Shown piece after piece: positions 6,188 through 11,899 of a stretch of DNA of 12,275 nt. The notes below the pieces were generated by a model. That model saw only the letters and a list, made by a program, of their open reading frames with translations. It did not search any database and was not told the origin of the DNA. The DNA is from CAYYTU01 sp964474655 (lineage in GTDB: Bacteria > Chloroflexota > Anaerolineae > B4-G1): NCBI GenBank assembly GCA_964474655.1, contig CAYYTU010000077.1:1-12275 (forward strand), given 5' to 3'. The position numbers and the translations under genes were made by a program. The first letter of the stretch is position 1, and each line of letters opens with the position of its first letter.

Positions 6188-7201
6188 ATGGAGATTGAAC
6201 CCAAGATCACTTCGCTGAAACCGGAGGAAGAGAGAAACGAGGAATCTTCAACTTACGATCTGATTATCATCGGTGGAGGCCCAGCCGGATTGACCGCCGC
6301 TATTTATGCCGCACGTGCTCGTATTGAGACCCGCGTGCTAGTGGGTACACTCCCCGGGGGACAGCCGGCGAATACGGCTGGCGTGGAGAACTTTCCTGGC
6401 TTTCCTGAAGGGATTGAGGGGCCGGAGCTGGCTCATCGCTTCCAGGCCCAGGCCGAGCATTTTGGCGCAGAGATCGGACTGGAGGTCGTCGACGCAGTCG
6501 ATTTTTCTCGCAATCCTTTCACCATTCAGACGGGACAGAAAGAGTATCAGGCCCACTCGGTGATTGTGGCCACCGGCGCCGAACCGCGACGGCTGGGAGT
6601 ACCCGGCGAGGACGAGTTCTACGGACGCGGCGTCTCCGCCTGTGCCACCTGTGATGGCTTCTTCTACCAGGGGAAGCGTGTGGTCGTAGTCGGAGGCGGT
6701 GATAGCGCTGTCGACGAGGCGCTCTACCTGACGCGCTTCGCCAAAGAGGTGGTGATCGTCCATCGGCGCGATGAGTTACGGGCGACCAAAATCTTTCAGG
6801 AGGAAGCCTTCGCCAATCCCAAGATCAGCTTCGCCTGGGATTCTGTGGTGGAGGAGATCGTGGGGGATGAGACGGTGTCCGGCGTGCGCGCACGCAACGT
6901 GAAGACCGATGAGACCTCTTTTATCGAGGCCGACGGCGTCTTCGTCTACATCGGGATGGAGCCTCAATCGGACCTTTTCGTCGGTCAGCTGGATATGGAC
7001 GAGTACGGTTACGTCCGGGCTGATGAACATCAGCATACCAACGTGCCCGGCGTGTACGCGGCTGGTGACTTGCAAGACCCTTACTACCGCCAGGTTGTGG
7101 TGGCAGCCGGCACCGGTGCCATTGCAGCGATGGAGGTGGAGAAGTTCTTGAGCCAGTATCCTGGGAATGGCACGGAGAGTCGCGCGTCGAACAAGGAGTG
7201 A
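6188..7201 (+). CDS. trxB: Thioredoxin reductase (NADPH type)
   Basis: A 337-residue FAD flavoenzyme of the low-molecular-weight thioredoxin reductase family, expected to move electrons from NADPH to the upstream PDO or to thioredoxin. An acidic extension of about 22 residues precedes the FAD motif IIIGGGPAGLTAAIYAAR (26-43). GVENFPGFPEG (65-75) and IVATGAEPRRLGVPGE follow. The redox centre is CATC (Cys152, Cys155). The NADPH motifs are intact: VVGGGDSAVDEALYL (167-181) and HRRDELRAT (192-200), whose arginines bind the 2'-phosphate. The C-terminal FAD motif is GVYAAGDLQD. ATG 6188 follows the PDO stop by four bases, with GGAGG at 6174-6178 inside the end of that gene. An upstream opening of the same frame is only a shadow of the PDO gene. 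The next reductase gene begins at or just after its stop. Confidence 0.95.
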   Translation: MEIEPKITSLKPEEERNEESSTYDLIIIGGGPAGLTAAIYAARARIETRVLVGTLPGGQPANTAGVENFPGFPEGIEGPELAHRFQAQAEHFGAEIGLEVVDAVDFSRNPFTIQTGQKEYQAHSVIVATGAEPRRLGVPGEDEFYGRGVSACATCDGFFYQGKRVVVVGGGDSAVDEALYLTRFAKEVVIVHRRDELRATKIFQEEAFANPKISFAWDSVVEEIVGDETVSGVRARNVKTDETSFIEADGVFVYIGMEPQSDLFVGQLDMDEYGYVRADEHQHTNVPGVYAAGDLQDPYYRQVVVAAGTGAIAAMEVEKFLSQYPGNGTESRASNKE

Positions 7202-7213
7202 GTGTTTAGCGTT

Positions 7214-8203
7214 ATGAATATCAATTTCACAGCCAGGCAATCCCAGGAGCACGAGCCTTACGACGTCGTGATCATCGGCGGAGGACCGGCAGGCTCCTCC
7301 GCAGCGATCTACGCTGCACGGGCCGATCTCAAGACATTGGTGATCGACAAGGGGCTAACCGCCGGCGCGCTGGGGATGGCGTCCAAAATTGCCAACTACC
7401 CCGGCTTACCGGAGCCGATCGAAGGGCCCGAGTTAGCCCGGCGCATCCGCAAGCAAGCACAGTCCTTTGGGGCCAAGTTCGTGACGGAGAAGGTGTTGCG
7501 GGTGGATTTGGAAAGTACCCCCAGGCACGTCTGGACCGGCGAGGGTGATTACGAGGGCCGAGCGGTGGTCATCGCTACCGGCGCAATGGGGCGGACGCGT
7601 CGCTTGCCTGGTGAGGAGGAGTTGCTGGGACGCGGCGTCAGCTACTGTGCCACCTGCGATGCCGCTTTTTTCCGACAGCAGGACGTGGCTGTGGTGGGCA
7701 ACAACGATGAGGCCGTGGAGGAGGCTCTGGTTCTGGCTCGTTTCGCCGCTCAGGTCCACTTTCTCAGTCCCACATCGGAGCTGAACGCCTCCTCGCAGCT
7801 GGTAGACGATCTGAAGAGCCATCCCGCGGTGGCCTTCCATCCGTCCGCCTCGGTCCGCGCGGTCGAAGGGGAGCAGCAGGTGGAGTCTGTGCGTGTCTCG
7901 ATGAACGGAGATGTCACCTCGATTCCGGTTGAGGGGGCTTTCATCTACCTCCAGGGCACGGTGCCCGTCACGGACTTTCTGGAAGGGCAGCTCCCCACGT
8001 CTGAGGAAGGGTGCTTGATGGTGGACGATAACTTCCAGACCCAGATTCCGGGTGTCTTCGCCGTAGGGGACGTGCTGTGTCGTCATGTCAAGCAGGCCGC
8101 TGTGGCTGCGGCCGAGGGTGTGCAGGCTGGGATGGCCGCCGACCGCTACGTGCACGGCAAGGAGAACCTGCGCCCCGACTGGTCGCGTTGGTCGACGAGG
8201 TGA
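7214..8203 (+). CDS. Thioredoxin reductase-like flavoprotein lacking NADPH motifs
   Basis: A 329-residue paralogue of the preceding reductase. FAD binding is intact: VVIIGGGPAGSSAAIYAAR (18-36), VIATGAMGRTRRLPGE and GVFAVGDVLC. The redox motif CATC (Cys145, Cys148) is kept. The NADPH site is not: the place of GGGDSA reads VGNNDEAVEEA (161-171), and the place of HRRxxxRA reads FLSPTSELNAS (183-193), without the two arginines. Known relatives with these losses include ferredoxin-dependent flavin thioredoxin reductases (FFTR) and NADPH-independent archaeal enzymes. The ferredoxin gene nine bases downstream points to ferredoxin as donor, by inference. The start is unsure: GTG 7202 directly follows the trxB stop with AAGGAG only three bases upstream, while ATG 7214 lies 15 bases from it. 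I list ATG; GTG would add four residues. Confidence 0.88.
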   Translation: MNINFTARQSQEHEPYDVVIIGGGPAGSSAAIYAARADLKTLVIDKGLTAGALGMASKIANYPGLPEPIEGPELARRIRKQAQSFGAKFVTEKVLRVDLESTPRHVWTGEGDYEGRAVVIATGAMGRTRRLPGEEELLGRGVSYCATCDAAFFRQQDVAVVGNNDEAVEEALVLARFAAQVHFLSPTSELNASSQLVDDLKSHPAVAFHPSASVRAVEGEQQVESVRVSMNGDVTSIPVEGAFIYLQGTVPVTDFLEGQLPTSEEGCLMVDDNFQTQIPGVFAVGDVLCRHVKQAAVAAAEGVQAGMAADRYVHGKENLRPDWSRWSTR

Positions 8204-8212
8204 AGCTGGCCG

Positions 8213-8422
8213 ATGGATGCCGCTCATCCGCCCCCGACCAGAATTCCGCAGATCAAGGATGATAAGTGTCGCATCTGCTACCCGTGTTTGGCGCGGGAAA
8301 CCTGCAAAGTGAAGGCCATCGTGGCCCTGGATCGCGGGGAGCCGCCTTTCGTCGATGGTAGTCGGTGTCATGGTTGTATGCTCTGCGTCCCAGCTTGTCC
8401 GTTCGATGCTGTTCTCTCGTAG
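8213..8422 (+). CDS. Small 2[4Fe-4S] ferredoxin-like protein
   Basis: A 69-residue protein with eight cysteines in two groups, fit for two [4Fe-4S] clusters. The first group is Cys19, Cys22, Cys25, Cys31 (CxxCxxC then five residues, CLARETC), and the second is Cys52, Cys55, Cys58, Cys62 with the usual CxxCxxCxxxCP ending. The first group has a longer gap before its last cysteine and lacks the following proline. Such proteins carry low-potential electrons in the cytoplasm. It closes the thiol-redox operon, nine bases after the NADPH-motif-less reductase, and is a likely donor to it. The Pro-rich N-terminus (MDAAHPPPTRIPQ) is not a signal peptide. ATG 8213 has GAGGTGAAG just upstream, overlapping the previous stop. 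Confidence 0.88.
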   Translation: MDAAHPPPTRIPQIKDDKCRICYPCLARETCKVKAIVALDRGEPPFVDGSRCHGCMLCVPACPFDAVLS

Positions 8423-8477
8423 TGTCGGGGGATTATGCGTTACTCTAGCCCCTATCACTTCAGTTTTCAGGGCTATC

Positions 8478-8520
8478 GTCATTCCGAGCGCAGTGTGAGA
8501 CACGAAGTCGAGGAATCTTG
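8478..8520. repeat. Dispersed intergenic repeat (CATTCCGAG...GAGGAATCTTG type)
   Basis: GTCATTCCGAGCG (8478-8490) and GTCGAGGAATCTTG (8507-8520) bracket an imperfect palindrome: ATTCC (8481-8485) pairs with GGAAT (8512-8516), and a small inner hairpin GTGT-GAG-ACAC spans 8493-8503. Variants reading roughly GTCATTCCGAGCGAAGCGAGGAATCTTG are familiar to me from gaps in many bacterial genomes, including Chloroflexota. Only one copy lies here. It belongs to the 249-base gap 8423-8671, which otherwise holds the hairpin at 8611-8633 and no credible gene. Confidence 0.6.
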
Positions 8521-8610
8521 TCCACTTGAGGCGATCTTCGGTTCAAAAAAGGCTGACGTTCTTTGCGCTCGATCCTTTGGAGAAAGTTGATAGGTAGCTA
8601 GTGCGTTTGT

Positions 8611-8633
8611 AAGCCTTCTCGGGGAGAAGGCTT
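8611..8633. repeat. Perfect 10-pair hairpin upstream of the DUF4177-like gene
   Basis: AAGCCTTCTC (8611-8620), loop GGG, GAGAAGGCTT (8624-8633). It is not followed by a T tract, so it is not an obvious intrinsic terminator. It lies 28 bases before the ribosome-binding site of the next gene and may sit in its leader, or protect the 3' end of the redox-operon transcript. The preceding TTGATAGGTAGC also occurs at 5434-5445. Confidence 0.65.
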
Positions 8634-8671
8634 CATCAATCTGATGGGACTTAGCTGAACGAGGAGGTATT

Positions 8672-8926
8672 ATGCCCGATTGGCGCTATCGGATCACGAT
8701 ATACGAACCCGATGACATTTTGCAGGCTGCCTCTGAGCCGGTGGGAGACGTACCCCCGGACATCTATTGTGATGATGAAGGTGTCTGTTACTTTGACAAA
8801 GGCCCAAATCCGCTCACTCAGGCCATCGAGATGTTGCTGAACGAGACGGGGAAGGAGGGCTGGGAGCTGGTGCAGGTCAACTTCCGTCCCGATCAGATGA
8901 TCTGTTTCTGGAAGCAGCCCCGTTGA
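8672..8926 (+). CDS. Small hypothetical protein, DUF4177-like
   Basis: An 84-residue acidic protein with no membrane segment or signal peptide. The stretch LLNETGKEGWELVQVN (about 59-74), followed by a short hydrophobic strand MICFWKQ, matches the pattern of DUF4177-type small proteins (NELGKEGWELVSV). The N-terminal RYRITIYEPDD could be the first strand of the same small fold. The function of such proteins is unknown. ATG 8672 has an excellent GAGGAGG (8661-8667) four bases upstream. The cupin gene starts 59 bases after its stop behind its own strong ribosome site, so the two may share a transcript. Confidence 0.72.
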   Translation: MPDWRYRITIYEPDDILQAASEPVGDVPPDIYCDDEGVCYFDKGPNPLTQAIEMLLNETGKEGWELVQVNFRPDQMICFWKQPR

Positions 8927-8985
8927 CCCTTGGGGATTGTAAGGCCGCACGCGCTTAACGATATTGGATAGAAGAGGAGGCCGTT

Positions 8986-9318
8986 ATGCTCAGTCGTGAC
9001 TATCGTGACGTACCGCCGGAAGCCGTCGCCGAGGATAAGTCGATTCGCTGGGTGATCGGCGAGGAGGAGGGCGCGCCGAACTTTGCGATGCGCGTCATCG
9101 AGTTCGAGGAGGGGGCTGTGTTCGAGACGCACGAGCACCCCTATGAGCACGAGATCTTCGTGCTAGAGGGTGAGGGCGTGGCCTACACGCCGGATGAGAC
9201 GTTCGAGATGAAACCAGGCGTGGCGCTCTACGTGCCGCCCAGCGAGCCTCATGGTTACCGCAACACGGGCCGAGGCCCGCTACGCTTCATCTGTGTCATC
9301 CCGCATTCAGAGACGTGA
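8986..9318 (+). CDS. Single-domain cupin protein
   Basis: A 110-residue cytoplasmic cupin. Cupin motif 1 is THEHPYEHEIFVLEGEG, giving metal ligands His49 and His51 plus Glu54, His55 or Glu56. Motif 2 is GVALYVPPSEPHGYRN, with the last ligand His89. The barrel strands MRVIEFEEGAVFETHEH and LRFICVIP frame these motifs. Such small cupins bind a divalent metal and may be isomerases, dioxygenases or sugar/ligand-binding proteins; nothing here decides which. ATG 8986 has GAGGAGG (8974-8980) five bases upstream. It follows the DUF4177-like gene and is the last plus-strand gene before a hairpin-rich gap that ends in a terminator at 9533-9570. Confidence 0.9.
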   Translation: MLSRDYRDVPPEAVAEDKSIRWVIGEEEGAPNFAMRVIEFEEGAVFETHEHPYEHEIFVLEGEGVAYTPDETFEMKPGVALYVPPSEPHGYRNTGRGPLRFICVIPHSET

Positions 9319-9344
9319 GATCGTTTTTGGCCTTGACTCCTGTA

Positions 9345-9507
9345 CTTTTCAAAATTTTGAGGAGCAGAGGCTTCGGAAGTCTTAAAATGGGGTTTGCGAA
9401 CCCAATTTGGAAGCAAAGCGGGGGTTATTTTGCATCCAAAATCCTCGACGGTAGAATTCCGAGGACTAGAGTCGCTAATCTGCAGGAGTTAAGTTTGACG
9501 TAAACTT
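9345..9507. repeat. Run of consecutive palindromes in the cupin-kinase gap
   Basis: At least six hairpins follow each other: 9345-9364 (around the perfect palindrome TCAAAATTTTGA); 9368-9382 (AGGCTT/AAGTCT, loop CGG); 9385-9408 (AAAT-GGGTT with AACCC-ATTT, one G-A mismatch, loop TGCG); 9427-9442 (ATTTTG/CAAAAT, loop CATC); 9442-9465 (TCCTCG/CGAGGA); and 9491-9507 (AAGTTT/AAACTT, loop GACGT). An open frame of 62 codons runs through it but looks accidental. Either this is a cluster of dispersed palindromic repeats or a structured RNA that ends at the downstream terminator. Confidence 0.6.
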
Positions 9508-9532
9508 TCAGCTCTTCCATGGGAGCAGCTTG

Positions 9533-9570
9533 CCAGCGTCAGGGACCATACCCCTGGCGCTGGGTTTTTT
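9533..9570 (+). terminator. Intrinsic terminator
   Basis: A 12-pair stem, CCAGCGTCAGGG (9533-9544) with CCCTGGCGCTGG (9552-9563), has one G-U pair and a seven-base loop, and is followed by GTTTTTT (9564-9570). This is a textbook Rho-independent terminator on the plus strand. It would end the cupin transcript, or an RNA from the palindrome run, before the convergent kinase gene. No T tract is present for minus-strand use. Confidence 0.9.
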
Positions 9571-9603
9571 GAACGCTTAACGCGAACAGTCCGTAGGGGC
9601 AGC

Positions 9604-11310
9604 TTATGGCGTGTAGTCGCGCAGGATAGAGGAACCGATGAACTCCCGCAGGATCGAATTGTCGGGGATTAGGTTGCTTTCGCAGGTCTCGAACCACTGG
9701 AGAAGCGCCAGCAGACGTTTGACCTCCACGCGCCAGGGGCTGGAGGGTTCGACCTGGAGGAGGAGGGGCTCCGCCTGGCGCTTCAACACGGCCAGCTCGT
9801 AGACCAGGGCCGAGTTAAACATCACGTCGGCGTGTTCCTGGTAAGGGAAGATGTACTTCTTTTCTCCTCGCCGTACGCTTTCCCAGCGTTCCAATGTCTC
9901 TTCGGCTGTGTAGTTCCGGTAGGTCGCGTCACGCACGATGCGGCGGATGAGCCGTGTGTCCGTCGTCGGCACCCGGTTGTGAGAGTCGATGTTGAGCTGG
10001 GTCAGCGCCGAGACGAAGATGCGGTAGGTGCGTTCGTGTGGCACCCCGGCTGCCAGGCGGGGGTTTAGGCCGTGAATGCCCTCGACGATGATGATGTGAT
10101 CGGTTTGGAGCTGGACCGCGGCGCCTTCTTCTCGCTTCCCTGTCTTAAAGTTGAAGTGCGGTAGTTGCACCTTCTCGCCGCGCATCAGCGCCTGCAGGTG
10201 CTGGTTGAACAGTGATACATCGAGCGCTTCCAAGGCCTCGAAGTTGTAGTTGCCTTCCTCGTCGCGGGGGGTCTTCTCTCGATCCACAAAGTAATCGTCC
10301 AGCGCCAAGGGGAAAGGCCGAATGCCCTGGGCCAGCAGCTGGATGGAGAGGCGTTTGGAAAACGTCGTCTTGCCCGAAGCAGAGGGTCCGGCGATCAACA
10401 CCAGGCGGATTTGCCCATCCTGGTTGGCGATCTGCTCGGCTATGCTGGCGATGCGTTGCTCGTGGAGGGCCTCCGAGACCAAAATGATCTCGCGGAGCTG
10501 CCCATTGCCGCCGGCTTCGTTCAGGCCGCTTACCGAGTCTACCCCCAGCAAGCGTAGCCGCTCGCCATATTCCCGAAAGATGGACGTCAGCTGGGGAGAA
10601 TCGTATACTGGTTTCAGCGCTGTTGGATCGGTGCGCCGGGGATACTGGAGCACGAATCCAGGTGGCCATTTGTGGAGAGCAAAGTAGCGCAGGTAGCCGG
10701 TGGAGGGCACCATGTATCCGTGGAAGTAGTCACGCGAATCACGCAGTTTATAGAGCTTGAGGTTGTCTTTCTGCCGATGTTTCAACAGACGGGCCTTGTC
10801 CGATTCGCCGCGTGATTCAAACATCGCGATGGCCTCTCCCAGCGGTACTCGCTCCCGCGTGATGGGATAATCTTCCGCCACGAGTTTATGCATACGCCGT
10901 TCAATCTCCGCCAGCTCCTCTACGGAAAACGGCTTCCGGCCACTCATCTCGCAGAAGAAGCCGCCGAAGGGCAGGGAGTGATCGACGAAGATGCGTACCT
11001 CGGGATGCAACTCGCGGATGACGGTCACGAGCAGGAACGAGAGCGAGCGGCGGTAGATGCGTATTCCGTCCGAATCGGACAGGAACAACGGTTTTACTTG
11101 AGCGTCGCTCCACATCCGGTAGCTCAGCTCGCGCAGCTCGCCGTTGACCAGGGCCGCGATGAAGGGGGCTTCGGGATTGCCCAGAGCGGTCTTGAAATAT
11201 TCCTCCAGGCGTGTTCCGATCGGCGCTTCCAGCGTTCGCCCATCGGAGAAGCGCACTTGAGCCGTATCGCGAGGCGCGGCGGTCCAGACTAATGCATTAT
11301 AGGTCGACAT
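9604..11310 (-). CDS. TGS-domain uridine kinase-like protein
   Basis: A 568-residue protein combining a threonyl-tRNA-synthetase-like front with a uridine kinase/phosphoribulokinase P-loop domain. Residues about 15-80 form the TGS region (VRFSDGRTLEAPIGTRLEEYF). Residues about 95-235 resemble the ThrRS second additional domain (VDHSLPFGGFFCEM, FALHKWPPGFVLQYPRR). The kinase domain has Walker A GPSASGKT (308-315), LALDDYFVDREKTPRDEEG (335-353), and IIVEGIHGLNP (407-417). Homologues with this layout, such as in Thermotoga, are annotated as uridine kinase-like nucleoside kinases; the exact substrate is unproven. Length and domain order are normal for the type. ATG 11310 has AGAGG seven bases upstream. 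It is a single-gene unit, convergent with the cupin gene. The 206-base upstream gap has a GC-rich hairpin but no convincing promoter. Confidence 0.9.
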   Translation of the reverse strand: MSTYNALVWTAAPRDTAQVRFSDGRTLEAPIGTRLEEYFKTALGNPEAPFIAALVNGELRELSYRMWSDAQVKPLFLSDSDGIRIYRRSLSFLLVTVIRELHPEVRIFVDHSLPFGGFFCEMSGRKPFSVEELAEIERRMHKLVAEDYPITRERVPLGEAIAMFESRGESDKARLLKHRQKDNLKLYKLRDSRDYFHGYMVPSTGYLRYFALHKWPPGFVLQYPRRTDPTALKPVYDSPQLTSIFREYGERLRLLGVDSVSGLNEAGGNGQLREIILVSEALHEQRIASIAEQIANQDGQIRLVLIAGPSASGKTTFSKRLSIQLLAQGIRPFPLALDDYFVDREKTPRDEEGNYNFEALEALDVSLFNQHLQALMRGEKVQLPHFNFKTGKREEGAAVQLQTDHIIIVEGIHGLNPRLAAGVPHERTYRIFVSALTQLNIDSHNRVPTTDTRLIRRIVRDATYRNYTAEETLERWESVRRGEKKYIFPYQEHADVMFNSALVYELAVLKRQAEPLLLQVEPSSPWRVEVKRLLALLQWFETCESNLIPDNSILREFIGSSILRDYTP

Positions 11311-11336
11311 TTAGTTACCTCTCAGGGTTCAACTAG

Positions 11337-11354
11337 CCCACCGCAAGCGGTGGG
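11337..11354. repeat. GC-rich hairpin upstream of the kinase gene
   Basis: CCCACCG (11337-11343), loop CAAG, CGGTGGG (11348-11354). It lies 26 bases before the kinase start on the minus strand, so it would be in that leader. Hairpins of the form CCCACCGC...GCGGTGGG also occur at the ends of IS200/IS605-type elements, but no transposase gene or opposite end is visible here. Confidence 0.5.
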
Positions 11355-11516
11355 ACTTGTCCTGGGTGCAAAAACTTGGGGGGGAGTAACTAGCAAGAAC
11401 CACAGATCGATTGCGAGCAGAACTCACGAGATTAGAGGAGAGATCGGGTGGACATTATGAGCGCCATCTCGCCGAGCGGGGCAGCGAGGGGCGGCAGTTG
11501 AACTCTCACTATCGGT

Positions 11517-11711
11517 CTAAAAGGGCGGGACTACGCGACCGATCATCACTAGTCCCATGCAGCCGCACAGGGCGACGTTGAGGAAAAGCAGGATGGCTAA
11601 CAACAATCGCTGCCAGGGTTCCAGGTCGAGCACAGCCTGATAAAAGGGTTCTTCCTCTACATACTCCAGGTCACCTTCTTCAATTGCTTCTTCTCTCAGG
11701 TCTTCGAACAT
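11517..11711 (-). CDS. Small single-helix membrane protein, unknown function
   Basis: A 64-residue protein. The N-terminal half is strongly acidic (MFEDLREEAIEEGDLEYVEEE), followed by PFYQAVLDLEPWQRLLLAILLF and one membrane helix (about 35-60) with the cysteines of NVALCGCMGL, ending VVPPF. It should be a membrane protein with an acidic cytoplasmic N-terminus; the Cys residues are not in a lipobox at the N-terminus. I know of similar short EPWQRLLL-type hypothetical proteins in Chloroflexota, with no assigned role. ATG 11711 is preferred because AGGAG lies eight bases upstream. The frame stays open to a TTG at 11789, which would add 26 residues, but that extension lacks a ribosome site. A promoter at 11803-11831 precedes it. 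Confidence 0.72.
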   Translation of the reverse strand: MFEDLREEAIEEGDLEYVEEEPFYQAVLDLEPWQRLLLAILLFLNVALCGCMGLVMIGRVVPPF

Positions 11712-11802
11712 CGGTATCTCCTCGGCGAAATCGGCAAACGAAAAGGGCGCTCTGCAAACCAGCAGCAGGGGAACCGGGGGATGTTCCAACGGTGCTTGCT
11801 AT

Positions 11803-11831
11803 AAGATACTCCTAAATGTGTTAAAAGTCAA
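11803..11831 (-). promoter_or_regulatory. Promoter for the small membrane protein
   Basis: On the minus strand TTGACT (11831-11826) and TATCTT (11808-11803) are separated by exactly 17 bases. The -35 box matches five of six consensus bases and the -10 box four of six. Transcription would begin near 11796, giving a leader of about 85 bases before ATG 11711. Confidence 0.6.
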
Positions 11832-11899
11832 CCAGAGCATTCCTGCGCTGGAAGGAGTGAGAGGGTGAGGCGCTGACGCTCGCCATAGTGCCGAGGCAA

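Noticed and set aside
8446..8475. TAGCCC...GGGCTA as a terminator for the redox operon
   Set aside because: The arms are only six bases with an 18-base loop and no T tract follows, so it cannot be called a terminator.
7433..8503. 356-codon open frame on the minus strand over the second reductase
   Set aside because: It is antisense to a gene with clear FAD and CATC motifs, and the translation shows no recognisable domain.
9315..9503. 62-codon frame after the cupin gene
   Set aside because: It starts at a GTG overlapping the cupin stop, has no ribosome site, and its sequence is dictated by the palindromes at 9345-9465.
9345..9570. Possible CRISPR array
   Set aside because: The hairpins differ in sequence and spacing; there is no regularly repeated direct repeat with unique spacers and no cas gene.
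10145..10669. 174-codon frame on the same strand as the kinase gene
   Set aside because: It is an out-of-frame shadow of the P-loop kinase coding sequence.
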